DNA of 64,000 nucleotides from Timema cristinae (GCA_039000515.1 JBCFYV010000012.1:40565505-40629504); one strand, 5' to 3'; counted from the stretch's first letter, positions 1 to 12,999 are shown. Translations and numbers: made by a program. Notes: generated by a model from the letters alone, not told the origin.

Positions 1-1990
1 AGACCCCAACACAATTTTTTCTCCTGTATGGACTAAAATATTTTAGAAAATTCTGGAAAAAATGACTTTATCCTATTAGGTCTATCAATTTACTATACAT
101 CATTTTTTAAATTTCTTTTAAACCAATCATAATATACACCTTTTGTTCCATTCAGTATTATTGAGGTTATAGGTGTCCCTAAGCATTAATACATTTTTTT
201 TTTAATTTTTACTAAAAATTTACATTTTTTTTTCAAATAAAATAAATACAATATGCTGTGTACTATTACTAACATATAAGAAGTTTCTTAATTTACCAAA
301 CGATGTCAGAATCTTCAGAATAAAATAGAGGCTTATTAGTTTTAATGATACCCTTCTGGAAGCAATAGAAGATGCATTTGGTCCTTGGTACTTGCTTTTA
401 TAGGCTGTTCAAGACTATTTCTAGCTTGTATACTGTAAAAATTGTGACCACATTTTCAAGAAGCCCATGCCCAGAAAACAATTTACACAAGGAGACATGC
501 AATCATGGTGGCAATAATAAATCTGATAAATTTTCATTAGTAAGAAAAGTATTCAATACGTTAGCAGATGCATTAAAAGATGTTTGACTTTCAGATGAGA
601 ACTTCACAGTGGATTAGTAGAATATTATACTATAACCGTTAATTATTCACAGGGTAGGAAACTAGTACGTCTGAAGAGATCATTAAGGTCAATAAAGTGG
701 TCCTGATCTTGTGAATGATTTGGAGGAAGTAGAATGATTATTACTGCAGACAATAGTTTCAAAACTTAGTGCAGCAATAGTGCTGGAAAAGAAACCTAAC
801 ACTACTTGGAGGTAAATACCTCTACGAGCTACTACTGGAGTTCACAACATCCAGAGGTAGATAACTTTACTCATATCAGTTTGGATTTCAGAATTCAGCA
901 ACAATTGTATCATATCGTTCATAGAAGAAGGGTAGAGTGGTGATTCTTTTAATATCAAGGCTTATTTAGCTGAAACAGAAGACAAAGAGTAAGCCAAACT
1001 TGTTATGATTCTTTAGTATAATACAATTAATTCAGGAGTTTATGCTATGGGAAAGTTGGTATATATGAACATGGCAAAACAAATTACAATAAAGTGCACT
1101 AAGAAATGTCGTTATTTGGATATAACTGAAACAAATTGTAATAGCAAGATGAATCATGAATGAAGCTTTTTTATAATAGAATTGTGGAGGGGAAATCCTT
1201 AAGAAAAACAAACAGTACAATACTGATATTTCTAAGACAACTACAGTACCTATATGTGTGCAAATATTAGTCAATGTTTATTATAGGATCGATTATCAGA
1301 TACATTCATAATCATAAATGGAATAAGTGTTAGTCTTATTTTCTTAAAAAAATAAATTATCAATTTTAAGAAAAGTTATTGAGACTGTAAGAAAAACGAC
1401 TTCTCTGTGATTCTAAAAAAAACTCTCTTTGTAGTCAAACCAGTTTTATTCTGCTCTATTAAAATTTTGTTACTTTAAAACATAAATATGTAAACTAGTT
1501 TTTATGTTCAAAAATTAAAATCACACAGTAATTAAAATAAACTATCATATTGTGATAAAAGTGCACGTGTTCAATACATATATTTCAAAAAGGGATATTA
1601 GGGTCACTATTGACCCCATTGGTATTCACTGAAACAAAAATAAGCTGGTATTAGGAGGGTTAAAATGAAACTCTTTAGAGTAACGTGTAGTTTCAATACA
1701 ATCTGTTGATGGTAGCTTTGTATTTTTATACAAATTGAAAGAATGCTTAAAAAAAAGTCACATATTCATCGGCCTCGGGCAAATATTTTGTGTCAATATG
1801 TTTTTATGTAAATAGGTTTCAGTTGCAAAAGAAACGCCACATATTTTCAACTTGGGTGATTGCTAAAACTATAGCGTTTCTCACTTTCCAACCACCGGAA
1901 AATCCCGCGCTTGGGGGCCACTATATCATTGTCATTCTAATCTAGTCTGGTTTTCTTCTTTCGAAACTTGGCTTACCCTAAGATTTAGGA
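1..1990. other. AT-rich sequence, nothing recognised
   Basis: No ORF longer than about 80 codons and no repeat family that I recognise. The short ORFs here have no recognisable motif and are in keeping with chance in AT-rich DNA. Confidence 0.5.
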
Positions 1991-2004
1991 TGTTTTTCCT
2001 TCAA

Positions 2005-2125
2005 ATATTTTCCCATACTTCCTACAAACAAATTGATGTACATTGACTCAATATTATTCCTTACACATCCCTAACCCATTAGCGTTGTTAATATGTACAT
2101 TTATATGCGTAAGATAACCCTAACG
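2005..2125 (+). repeat. SINE A relic (3' half)
   Basis: Old, 3'-half fragment of SINE family A. It keeps CCCTAACCCATTAGCG, the block that precedes the tail in good copies, followed by a decayed TATGCGTAAGATAACCC. No tRNA head or TSD can be seen. Confidence 0.5.
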
Positions 2126-5100
2126 TGAAACACAGTGATATATAATTGTAATAAAAGACTTATGCGGGGTTTAGAAAATACACACACATTATATATATAT
2201 ATATTTAGTTAGGTATATTTACATTTATATATATTTGTTTATGTGTATATTCTGTCTGTATGTGAAATAATAATCTGAAAAACATAATTATCAATATATA
2301 ATCCATCAGTTATTGTGAATACGAATTAGTCAAGCAAACCAAATTCTAATTTCCCCTTGGATTTAATGCTGTAATTTCATATGTCATTTCTATTTAAATT
2401 TTAAGTTCACACCTCTAGGTACCACTTCCCACGTACCCAAAGATCGCGTTAATCGGTTTGGATGAAAATAAGGAAACTGCTAGAGAGTTTGTACCAGAAA
2501 ATATTTTAAAACAAAATTATAGTTTAATAAACATTGGACAATGAGATACAAAGATAAACAAGAATTACAGGTTCAAAACTATATGTTGTATAAAGATGAC
2601 TAAATTGGCAATAGCCTCCTTAAAGCTAAACCATAAAACGCACAATACAAAATGGGACTAGATGTTAGACAGAATATTCAACCCAAAGGAGTAATCTAAG
2701 CTATGTAGTGGAAATATACCATTTTGTATAAACATCTCAGTTTAACAAAACATGTATAATGTCTCCTTATTAGGAACGTGGCTCTTTCTAAAATGAAAGG
2801 CATAAAAAACAATATAAATTGTGAGAGTGATAATCAAGAAGTACAAGAAGAGTAGTGAAAATTCAGAACATCACAAGCCCTAAATCATAAATAGACTACT
2901 CTATGTAAAGAGTCCCCTGAATGAAACTAAGTTCAACAATATGGCAAACAATGGTTAAATAGTTCAGTTCATATTTTAAAAAGTAAATGGCTGCATCAAA
3001 ATATACTACGTACAAAATTAGAAAGTGTCTAGAAACGTTTTAACTTAAGCAACCTTAAGAATTTCGTTCAAGCGGTTGTTCAAAAATGAAACTTTTAGGC
3101 TTAGATCAGGAGAATTCTAGGCAAATAATTATGCAGGCGCAAGAGGACTGATCCTATCCAGGAATACCTTTTTCAGTTGACGAGATTAGTAACTCGTACA
3201 GTACCTGATACATATTAAACACTCAGAAGAGCTAAATAGTTAATTACCATAAATAGTTTCCTTAGCCCAATCAAAATCTGAAGGGTATCGGGCACTCCTA
3301 AAGCTAACAGAACCATCCGCCACAGCTGGCATAACTGATTCCCACTAAGAATACACCTAACAATATTAATGCTAGAATTGAAAAATACAAAATAACAGAC
3401 AAATACCTAGTTAGGTCGCCAAGTTAAGCCGCGAATCTCACATGTCTCCAAATCCGGTATTTAGTACGAAAGCAAACGTTATAGACTAAACAAAGTAATA
3501 TGGAGCAAAAAGTAGCTCCTGATTAAATTTACAAATAGGCCGCTAGGCGACAATTTGTAAAAATCATAACTAGCTTTAAATATAACATAATGCAGAAGAA
3601 TTAAAAGTATTACATTTACATCGAAAATCCTATGCGAGATTCAGAGCAAGACAATTTACATGTAGCTACATGCTTCCAGAATGACCTAACTAGTCATCAC
3701 AGAGAAAAACTATAGAAATAATTGGTGTTTGTATTAAACTTACTCCTCTCTCGTCTGCATCGTGCAGGCGTCGCGGTACGATCCACCATGATGTGATACT
3801 TGGGTTGTCGGGCAGCAGCAAAGTACTTCCTCCTTCCAAACAGCTGAAGCGAATGTGTAAAAAATGTTGTTCAAACTTATTTGGATACACCCCTATATAT
3901 ACACGCTAAAACTAGCACATGACTAAGGAATGAACAAGGGAGGGGGGGGGAAAGGGGGTATACAGCTCTAGTCTTTTCTGGAAGTGACGATTAAGGCGTT
4001 GGTCATTAATGCTAATTATCTTTCAATGTTCATATGAATAGATGAAGTTTCTTTGTGAAAGGCTAAAATACGATTAGCCCATCACAAGTTGATATTTTTC
4101 CTTGGTGATAAAGATAGATAGAAAAAATTAATACTACATTTAATAATAGTTAATGTTATGGAGATTAACTATTGCTCACGTGAATTAAGACGTTTTCCCC
4201 GCAATTGATGTAAATAATCATTATATTATTTACTATATACACACCCTCAGGTTTTCTAAAATAGCTATATCAATTTTCAGATTTCTACGTTTATTAGTTT
4301 TGAAACTCTTGCGCCTACACCCATAAATCCACACTTTCATAAACCCAAAAAATCCAAAGATAATAATTTATTTATGTTATTTGAAAATATTAATTTAAAT
4401 GGGTAACATTGAGGTAACATACAGCTTAACCAATTCTATATAAAATTAAAGTGTCAATCAATTAAATGGGTTATATTTTCTTTTACAAAGGTCGGTAAAT
4501 TAATAAATGAATACAGGCACAAAATAACTGTACACTTTCTTTTTTTTTTTTAATCTGGTGTGTATTCATTTACAGATATTTGGTGTGGGGTGCTTGTATT
4601 TGGGATTTGAAATAAGAGATTTTGTATTTAAATATCTGTTTTGATTATTTTAACTAGTGAAATAATAGGTAATTTTGTTTCGTCAATAGGTGAGTAAGTA
4701 AACGGAAGTTTGAAATTTGATTAATAAAACTACATTAAAAACGAGAGTTAAAATTAAAAAAGATATGTAAAAAAATGTTGGATTAATGAAAGTGTCGGAA
4801 AAGGCTGATTGTATAAAAAATACGGGAGATGGGTGGAAGTTGACAGGGAAGGAGGTTGGGGGACCTCCTGCAAGCCGGAACAAGCAAATCCGCTCTAAAT
4901 TAGACTGTCGTTGTTGTCAACTCAACCTCCGCAAAATCAGTAATGGGTAACAGTAAATTAATAGATGGTTGCTTGTGCCTAGTATGGGTGGAAAAAATAG
5001 ATTATCATGGCTGCAAAGGAAGTCATCTGTATGAACCAGGAACATTATTGAGATTGCCATTTTATCATAAATAGGCCTAATGAAATTACTGGACTCTGCA

Positions 5101-5190
5101 TATATGTTATCACTTCTGAACCCAAATTAGTGGTCACATGATCCAAGGTGTCATTCTATCACATCTACATTTTTCAAAACCTCAAATGGG
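2126..5190. other. AT-rich sequence, nothing recognised
   Basis: No convincing coding region, RNA gene or repeat. There is a G-rich run near 3941-3957 and short AT microsatellite-like stretches. Short minus-strand ORFs at 3690-3890 and 4683-4883 have no recognisable domain. Confidence 0.45.
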
Positions 5191-5194
5191 AATT

Positions 5195-5305
5195 TTGATC
5201 TGAGGTGTGATATATCCCTGTGGCGTTTTCCATTTCTTATCCACGTTAATTTGGATGCATTTTTTCTAAAATTACCCTCGTCATTCTTACCTCTTATTTT
5301 AAAAT
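5195..5305 (+). repeat. possible SINE A-like body relic
   Basis: The order of short blocks (GGCGTTTTCC, TTATCCACG, TTTTTTCTAAAATTACC, CCTCGTCATTC) follows the body of SINE A copies, where a GGTGGTTTTTCC block, a CTCCACGCAAATG block and a CCTTCC block come in this order. Strongly diverged. A 102-codon minus-strand ORF overlaps it and is probably chance. Confidence 0.35.
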
Positions 5306-6479
5306 TAATAGCCATGGTATTAAACCTACCAATGGAATAATAAACCACTAGTCTTAGAAGCATGCCTGAATTGCATCTTGAATAATTTCCCCATCCGTTT
5401 TGTTGTTCATTTGTTGATTTCTTCCTCATCCACACTAAGCTGTGCTCCCTAAATCGCATTAGAGTCCCTGCATTTAATACTTTTATTTTATTTGTGTGGA
5501 TACCACTACCGGCCTATTTTGTGTCTGTGTTTTAATTACTTGTATTATTGTAAAACATAATTCATCATGTTGAAATTATAAATACTTCTTATATTCTCTC
5601 TAAGATGGATATTCGAACAATACTGTAATTTTTGCCCCACGTCCCGTCAGAGATGTCTGAATATGTTTAAACTATTCTGTAGGGATTAAAAAGATAGTAT
5701 TTTTTGTGTGAAACGAAAAGGATAAACCTATTTATGGATTCTTCCGTGATCTCCTAGTGTTCAAAATTAAGCCCTCTCATCACTAAAAAGTAGAACAATT
5801 AGAAACACGGGACTGACGCCTTAACCCGTGGTACCACAGACACGGGTCGAACAATGTGTCATGTTTGGGTATCATAAAGGAAACTTTCATAAGTATAACC
5901 AACCTGAATGCAAATCTCTTTCAAAACTTATTATTAACAATTTAGTTTAATGTCGAGCCCACCTGCTTTTTTATTGGTACAATGCAGGACATCTATTTTT
6001 TTTTAAAAAGGTAGACTTGTGTGTCCTGTACAAAGAGTTTTGACAAAATAATACATACACCTTAAGAGTAAAACTTCCTTCTTCGCAACAAGTCCTCGTT
6101 CATGTGCGGTTTATTTTGAGGTCGTCGGAGCGAAATAACTACGTAGTAAAATGTTTCCTTTGGTGGTTTTTATAAAAAGAAGTAAAAACTTAAACATTTT
6201 CTTTAGTTTGTTTTAAAGTTCTCCTATTTACTAAATGGAATACTGCGTGGAAAAACACCCACACTTTCTTTGCAACTTGTTCACTATGTCCATAAAGTTT
6301 TGTTTTTGTAAAGTTTAAATTTAAGCCAAAGTGTGTTACGTTTAGATTTTTTCTTTACTTTACGTCTCACTGCCCAGTTGGGCTTAGGAAATTTTAACTA
6401 TATTCAAGGTGTAGAAATTATAAAAGTAGAGTTTTGCATACATTTGGAGGAAGCTCCACCCGAACATTCTTTTCTTCTG

Positions 6480-6540
6480 AGGCAGGAGGAAGCTTGACCT
6501 TTCTGTCACCGGCAAACCAGACTAGATATGTTTGGCATTT
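6480..6540 (-). repeat. SINE A2-like head fragment
   Basis: CTGTCACCGGCAAACCAGAC on the plus strand is the reverse complement of the CTAGTTTACCAGTGACGG block in the divergent A-type copies (for example at 57,090). Only the head region is kept. Confidence 0.4.
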
Positions 6541-6799
6541 GTTCACTTACCCACTGTTGTTGATGTCAAATTAGTTTAACGTTTTACGTTCCTCACGTAA
6601 TTATACCTACTATTTTTCATTATCTCTAATTATTTGTTTAAATCAAATATAACTTAAGTTGAAAACTTCTATATTTATGTTCCTTCCCCACTTTTAATGG
6701 CAAATTTATTCTCACTGTGTGTCAGGCATCCGACTTTACAATATATTGTGCTTATTGTTGTTGGTAGGTTATGGTTTGAGTCTCAGCTATATACATTGT

Positions 6800-7095
6800 G
6801 GTGTAGTCTACCTGATCCAGTGTTCACGTTCATGTAAGTGGCCTTTCTTTAAATTACCCCCCTCATTCTTAGGCCTTATATTAAGATCTCATTAATAGCT
6901 TTGGTACCGACACCAGTAGACCCATATAAAAAGTCATCATAATCTTATTTTTTGTTTTAACCTGTGACAAGGACTAAGGGGAACACTGATATGGCGTTTT
7001 CTAAATAATTTCACAAAAATACGGATACACTCCTTTTCAATGTATACCCTCCTCATCCTTACCCCATTAGTAACTGTATGCTCGTAGCCTATGAG
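6800..7095 (+). repeat. two SINE A-like body relics in tandem
   Basis: Two stretches (about 6800-6880 and 6955-7095) each carry the A-type body order: a TTTCTAAATAATTTC-like block, a GCGGATACACTCC-like block, then CCTCCTCATCC and CCCCATTAG. Both are decayed and lack clear heads. Confidence 0.4.
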
Positions 7096-8930
7096 AAAAG
7101 TATGACGTGGATCATGGAAAACCTTAATGTTGGACATATCTATAAAGCTTGTTTAGGGAAAACAAACTTAACTATTATTTTAATTCTCTTTTTGATAATA
7201 TACTGAAAGTATATGCAAGAACAAAACAACAAAAAAAGTAACGGAAATGAAAATTTTCTGGTACCAATAAAAATAAAGGAATCCCAAGGGAAAGGGGCGA
7301 TCTCGTAAAGGCTTTGACTACAATAATGAAGAAATAACATCTGGTCTAAGCAGATCATATTTCAGTGACACAGTGACCCCTAATCGCTCTAGTTGATACA
7401 TGAGTTTGAAAAGATAACTTGAATCGCTGTTATTGCATTATCGCACCTCAGCTGAGAATGTTTATTTTATTTAAATCCTTAATATAAATTAACCAAATTT
7501 TAAACTTTTGAGTTTTACTATATCTCAATTGCATTGGTTCCTTTAAATTTAATATCTGGAGTATTTTTATCGATAAAAATTATTGAAAATTTTCTAAAAC
7601 TGAAAACTTTCCATAATAAAATAAGAATATTTTTTTCAATCTCACATATCTAAGTAAGTGCCTCACATAAACTAATAATATCTTAAAAAGACTAGTAGAA
7701 TTAATCTCCCAACAATTGATACCTTTTCAAAATGGTCTCCCGAGATGTGCACGTCACACACGAGTGTGGTAATGTAAGGTAAGAGCTTTGGCGGGATACT
7801 GATAAGATACCACCGCTGTTTTCTTCTTCTTCTTCTTCTTCTTAGACTATGATGTCGTTACTACAGTACCCTCACCCCTGTAGCGACTGTGTAGCAACAC
7901 GTGCCTAACCACCACTTTGGGAATATTAACGCGGCTGCCTACTTACACTGCATAAGCGGAGTTGCCACTCACCTAAGAAACAAGGAAAGCACATAGTTTT
8001 AATTTAATAGAAAAATTCGATAAAACACAAGACATTTATTTAAAACTAAAAATATACTGCAATATTTGGTAATTTAGATCATTATGCTGCAAGATTTAAA
8101 TATTATACCACGGTATAGAAGAAAAAGCAGCCTGAACAAGAACGCTTTCTGATTCCAACACGTATCTATTTCCTCTTATCTCTTTTCTCTCTCTCTGAAA
8201 TATTCTGTTGCGTAGTGACTGAATATATTTCCCCATCAACGTCCAATCATTCCATCCTAAACATCAATGGTATAACTTCACACTAATGATTTTTATGAAC
8301 ATTGAAATTTCATTCCTTTATACGACTATATAAAATATATTTGAAGAGAGACATTTCGTCTAAAAAAAACTGAAAAATAACTGGAACTTTTTAGTTATAA
8401 AATAGTGTAAATCCTTATATTGGTGATGAAAATCATGAATACCAATATTTTGTTATATATGTCATGAATTAATTTTGGTGGTAATTATTAGTACACGTTT
8501 GTTTATTACCTTAAAGAAAGTGAAATGTGCATGCAAACAGGCCCTAAAAATGCCAAAAAAAGCCATAACAAGTTTAAATAATATTATCTAAATATTTAAT
8601 AATTTATTTTTAAAATGTGACTTAAGCTACCTTAAAATCATGGATAAATATTTTAAATATCTTATAATAATTAGTTAATAAGCTATACTACGTGTATCAA
8701 TATTATTTAGACATGGTAATACATTATCATCATCATCAATATTATTATTTAGTTCTTTTTTTTGTTATTTAGTTTGTTTTAATTTGATTCAAGTAAGGCC
8801 TAAAACTAAAATATATAAGAAAAATAAAGAAAGATTAATAGTATTGTAGTTTAAAACGGGTTTATATTCCTTTAAGCATTATAATTGAAGTTTGGAGAAA
8901 ATAAATGACAGCTATGTCACACATGTAAAA
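7096..8930. other. AT-rich, (TTC)n at 7822-7845, otherwise nothing recognised
   Basis: A short TTC microsatellite lies inside a slightly GC-richer pocket (about 7730-7990) that matches no family I know. The rest is AT-rich with no supported feature. Confidence 0.45.
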
Positions 8931-8936
8931 ATCCCG

Positions 8937-9115
8937 ACCCTGCACATTAATCTGATTTTATGGTCATGGAAAGGTGGGTTTCAAGTCCCAATGGCTCTAG
9001 GTAACTGAGGGTCGTTTTTTCTATGTGGTTTCTAGCATTCCCTCAATGATATTGCGGGGATAGCTTCTAAAAGAAACTTCTAGATCCCATCCCCATTGGC
9101 GTAATTAACTGCGTA
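8937..9115 (+). repeat. divergent tRNA-derived SINE relic
   Basis: A B-box-like GGTTTCAAGTCCC is followed by a GGGTCGTTTTTTC block and then CCCATTGGCGTAATTAAC, which matches the CATTAGCGTAATTAGT part of SINE A. This gives head, body and tail in the correct order, but the terminal hairpin is lost. Confidence 0.45.
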
Positions 9116-9301
9116 TAGACAGGCTCTATGGGAGGTGATGCTAGGAGTACATCGTGCTCCCAGGCCTAAAAGGGGCCTGGGAATGTTCTGGGATCCAAGA
9201 AAATGTTTGAATATATTAAAGACTAGCATTTACATTTACAATACTAGTAGGCTACTATTCCTAAATTATTAGTGAAGCATAGTATTTTCGTCTTATTGAT
9301 T

Positions 9302-9305
<4 letters not shown>

Positions 9306-9333
<28 letters not shown>
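9306..9333. repeat. (AT)n microsatellite
   Basis: Uninterrupted AT dinucleotide run of about 28 bp. Confidence 0.95.
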
Positions 9334-10414
9334 AGAATAAATTATGTAAGTTTTTTGTCATTTATTTTTTTCAGATAGGATTTATTAATTAATTTCTTAT
9401 TTTTTTCATACAGGTTGGATAAAAAATGAAAGGTGGCCCCGAAAGTTTTGTACCCCCTGATAAAATTCCTCTCAGAAACCCCGTATATTGATACGCGGCA
9501 ATATTAAAAGCAACCGTCTCTTCTTTTACCGAACACGTTTGTAGATAAAAAATAAATAAATGTTGTTTGGATGCTAAATATTGTTAGATGCAACTTGCTG
9601 CTCATAAATGAATTGCCAGTTCATCCTGCCCACAGCGCTTGTGGAGGAAAAAAACCAAATATAAAGTTGCATAGTTCCTGCACATTATTAGATGGAACTT
9701 ACCACAGCATACATTAATGTTAAAGAGCTGTCTGTGGTTTTAACTCACGGCATTAATAGAAAAAAAAACATATTGGGAAAGCATAGTAACACTCGTCCAG
9801 GCTACCCACATTTAATTATCTTAATGGAGTAGGAATGAACAAGGTAAATTTTATAGGAAAATAACCATATTTACGTAGAAACTATTTAATAATAACACCA
9901 CTCAGTAAACCCAATTGTAAGCCAATTCCACCCTCCACATTACCGTCAAACCAGACCGGATGAGTTTGACATTTAATATGCTTGAACACTATTGCTGGTA
10001 ATAAATACCAAGCTATCATGTTCGTAGCTAACGGATATTTTAAACCTTACCTTACCACAAAGCTTATGAAATATCTTTTTTAGCTAATGGTAATACTGGG
10101 TACCATAAAATCGTTATGTTATATATTAATTTCCCCAAGAGTAATTTGGGTAAATTGGAAACTCTAGGAACACCCCCTCCCATCACCTATATCATCTTCC
10201 TCACCCATTGAAGTAGTCACATGGTCAATACCTTGAGATGACCCCGTAAGGAGTGGAAGTGATTTTATTTATACATATCCAATGTGATCCATTTGCACAT
10301 TAGTGTATCTACTCATGAATCAGAAATTGAGACCATTTTAAAGCTTGAAAATTTCAACCAAAATTATTAACTGGTGTGCCGTCTAAGGTTAGCAGGGGTG
10401 CTACTGGCAATTTG
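9334..10414. other. AT-rich; one SINE A-like head fragment near 9910-9970
   Basis: Mostly featureless. Near 9920-9960 the plus strand reads TTACCGTCAAACCAGACCGG, a weak reverse match to the divergent A-type head. No other feature seen. Confidence 0.4.
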
Positions 10415-10427
10415 AAGGAATATAAAA

Positions 10428-10692
10428 AATACTCCCCTCAGTGGCTTAGTTAGCTAACGTGCTAGTTTCGTGTTGAGCTAGACTGCTGAGGATGGGAGGG
10501 GGGATAGAGGTTCAAATCTTGGTTGGGTGAAATGGGGGTGGTTTTTCCTAAATTTTTTCCCTTCTCCCTCCACGAAAATGCTGGTTAACATGTTCTAAAT
10601 TCAACCTTCATAATTCCTAACCCATCAGTGTAACTAGTAATTAAGTGTGTAAGCCGAACGGTTAGTAAGACGCGGTGCTAAAAAAAATCAAA
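10428..10692 (+). mobile_element. SINE family A, copy with TSD
   Basis: tRNA-derived short interspersed element, transcribed by RNA polymerase III from internal boxes and moved by a LINE reverse transcriptase in trans. The A-box-like GTGGCTTAGTTAGCTAACG and the B-box GAGGTTCAAATC are present, followed by the body (GGGGGTGGTTTTTCC, CTCCCTCCACG) and the 3' tail with GTAAGACGCGGTGCTAA. The flanks carry a 13-bp TSD with one mismatch (AAGGAATATAAAA at 10415-10427; AAGGAGTATAAAA at 10693-10705), which sets the element ends. Confidence 0.85.
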
Positions 10693-10835
10693 AAGGAGTA
10701 TAAAACAGTTTAAGGAATTTTTTTTATATCCATAGCTAATACTATTTAAAAAATAGTACATTGATTAAAATTTTATCAACTGAACTTTTAAAACGATTCT
10801 TAATAATAGGTTTATAATCATAAAATATTCCTTAA

Positions 10836-11088
10836 ATTATTTAATTTATTTGAGGTATTTAACCTCTACTCTCTGAACCGACTGATTACTATCACCAAAC
10901 TACTTAACAAACTAGTTTAAATCTATAGTAAAAACATAATAATACCCAGCCCTCAACAGTTAATTTATCACTTTGAAAGGGGAAGCTAACATTTCACCAA
11001 TGATAAAATATTTGTCATGCCAGAAATAGAACCCGGGACCCGTAGCTTAGTAAATAGACACGCTACTGACGGACTGAGCGAGGGTGTA
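10836..11088 (-). mobile_element. SINE family D (tRNA-like head, C/D-type tail)
   Basis: Read on the minus strand: a tRNA-like head (GTCAGTAGCGTGTCTA, then a CCCGGGTTCTATTTC B-box), an ATTGGTGAAATGTTAG body block and a 3' tail ATCAGTCGGTTCAGAG...TTAAATACCTCAAATAAAT. A second copy with the same head and body is at 19,440 on the plus strand. The tail is the one used by family C, whose head differs. No TSD identified. Confidence 0.7.
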
Positions 11089-11099
11089 GGATTTCTCCT

Positions 11100-11184
11100 T
11101 AAAAAAACTGATAGTTTGCCGTGAATATTTTAGCACTATATTCAGTGTACCCTGAGTTGGAAAAGGTTGGGAATCGCTGCTGTA
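11100..11184 (-). mobile_element. hAT-like transposon end fragment
   Basis: Reverse complement begins CAGCAGCGATTCCCAACC followed by TTTTCC, the kind of terminal inverted repeat typical of non-autonomous hAT (Charlie-type) elements. The other end and an 8-bp TSD were not found, so this is called a fragment. Confidence 0.5.
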
Positions 11185-12360
11185 AGCTATACCAAATGGT
11201 GAAAAACTCATAAATACATTCATATATTTTAAGGTGGATAAAAATTTAAGAACCACAAATAAAAAAATGTATAAGTAATTTAAATATATCTCTAATTAAT
11301 CTTAGTAATTTTATTTTATTTTAATTTATACATTCTTAAAAATGTTATTATGATGGTTTAATTTAGGGGGTATGAACGAAGAGAGTGGTTAAGAGGTAGT
11401 GCACCCACACTAGCATGGAGAGGGACCTGTAAAAACAGAAATAAATCATTAGTGAAAAAAGAGTTCACTGCACCCGAAAATGATTTGAGACTCAATCCAT
11501 TGCACCAGCCATCCAGTCTATTGTGAACCTGAAGACTTTGACCACGTGATCACTGATGTGGGTGGTAAATAAAACCTATATTTGAACTGACTCTTATGCT
11601 ATATATGCATTTGGTGTGGTTCTTGGTAAATTATTTGAGAATTTAGCATTTATGTATATTTAAATAGCTTGCGTTAGTCAGTAACAGGGTTACTATGCAA
11701 GGGTTCCCGTTATGATAAAAAATGATTAAGTTCTCTCAAAAAATATTGAGCTAAATATTTGAGGCAAAATCACAAAATATCTGATTTGTACCTGGGATCT
11801 ACTACAATCGCTGTGATTTAGAGAAGCAAGAAAGTTGGTTTAGGTGATTCTTTGATTATTCTTCTTGGCACAGGGACTAATAAAGTTAATGTCTGCATGT
11901 ATATTATTATAATACTATAAATTCGCATGTCTGACTCACTCACTGACATTAATGTTGACCCACCTCCAGATGAGATAGAAACTTGAAATCTCACAAATTA
12001 TAGCTTCTAGCCTGTAACTGAATGGAAAATTACAAAAAATTAAAGTGTTTAATTTTTGAACACCGAAAAAAATTCCAAATGTTGGAGTGACTTTATAGTC
12101 GGTGCGGACCATTCTTTGGAGGTATATTGTGGCTAAGCGGTAAGACCTATCAAAAAACTGCTCTGAAATTTTATTAGTTCACATCCAATTACAAGAAAAC
12201 TCTCTGCAAAGAAAGTCTATATATGTAGGTGAAATATAATACTATGATTTTAGATAATTTTAAAACACAGTCATTTAACCCTAGACAGTAATGCCGTACT
12301 CCCATAATCAATAATCACCATTGAGATAAATATCAATACCAGTGCTCATTTTAACAGTTC
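11185..12360. other. AT-rich; possible unclassified dispersed repeat 11,900-12,260
   Basis: The segment from about 11,920 has CTGACTCACTCACTGAC and GACCCACCTCCAGATGAG, wording that looks like an old dispersed repeat rather than unique sequence. No second copy is in this window, so it cannot be defined here. The rest is featureless. Confidence 0.3.
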
Positions 12361-12373
12361 AAAACTTGTCTTT

Positions 12374-12629
12374 ACCTGCCTCAGTGGCGTAGTTACCTAA
12401 CGCTCTGGTTTTGTGTTGAGCTAGACTGCCGAGGACGGGGTGATTGAGCCTCGAATCTCTCTCATGTGGAGTGGGGGAGGTTTTCCCTAAATTGCATTCC
12501 ATTCTTCCTCTAATCAAATGTGGGGCTACTTCCTCTATATTCAACCTTCCCAATTCCTAACCTATTAGCATAATTGGTACTAAAGCGTATAACCCGAACA
12601 TGTAAGATAAGTTGCTAAGTATTATTATT
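12374..12629 (+). mobile_element. SINE family A, copy with short TSD
   Basis: Head CCTCAGTGGCGTAGTTACC, B-box GCCTCGAATCTC, body and decayed tail (GTATAACCCGAACATGTAAG). The flanks share AAAACTTGT (12361-12369 and 12630-12638), a 9-bp TSD, possibly a few bases longer. Confidence 0.8.
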
Positions 12630-12747
12630 AAAACTTGTTTTCTCTTTACCCGAGTTTATGAATGTTTTGGTAATATATCAAATAAGGAGTTAATTTACAC
12701 TTACCAATGAAGATCTGCACATATTTTAATTACCGAGAGTAAACTTT

Positions 12748-12996
12748 ACCGGATTCAGTGGCTGAAAGATTTAAGTGCATCACTCATGTTAAACTAGACT
12801 GTCGATGACAAGTTAAGATCGGAGCTCAAATCCCGGTTGGTTATATTGAGGGTGGTTTTTCAAAACAGTTTGCCCCACTCCATCCACGCAAATGTGGGTA
12901 AACTTACTCTAAATTTAACCATCCTCATCCCCAACTCATTAGCGTTATTAGTATGTGTGCGTATAACCTGAACAGGTAGTAACGCGGTGCTAAAAA
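12748..12996 (+). mobile_element. SINE family A, divergent copy
   Basis: Follows copy 12374-12629 in the same orientation. Head is diverged but the B-box GAGCTCAAATCCC, the CATCCACGCAAATGTGGG block, CTCATTAGCGTTATTAG and the tail are clear. The tail hairpin reads ACCTGAACAGGT instead of ACCCGAACGGGT, with both sides of one stem pair changed. No TSD seen. Confidence 0.75.
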
Positions 12997-12999
12997 ATA

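Noticed and set aside
3941..3957. G-quadruplex signal from the G-rich run
   Set aside because: A single interrupted run of G without four spaced G-tracts; could also be a sequencing homopolymer.
5151..5459. 102-codon minus-strand ORF
   Set aside because: Overlaps an A-like SINE relic and shows no motif.
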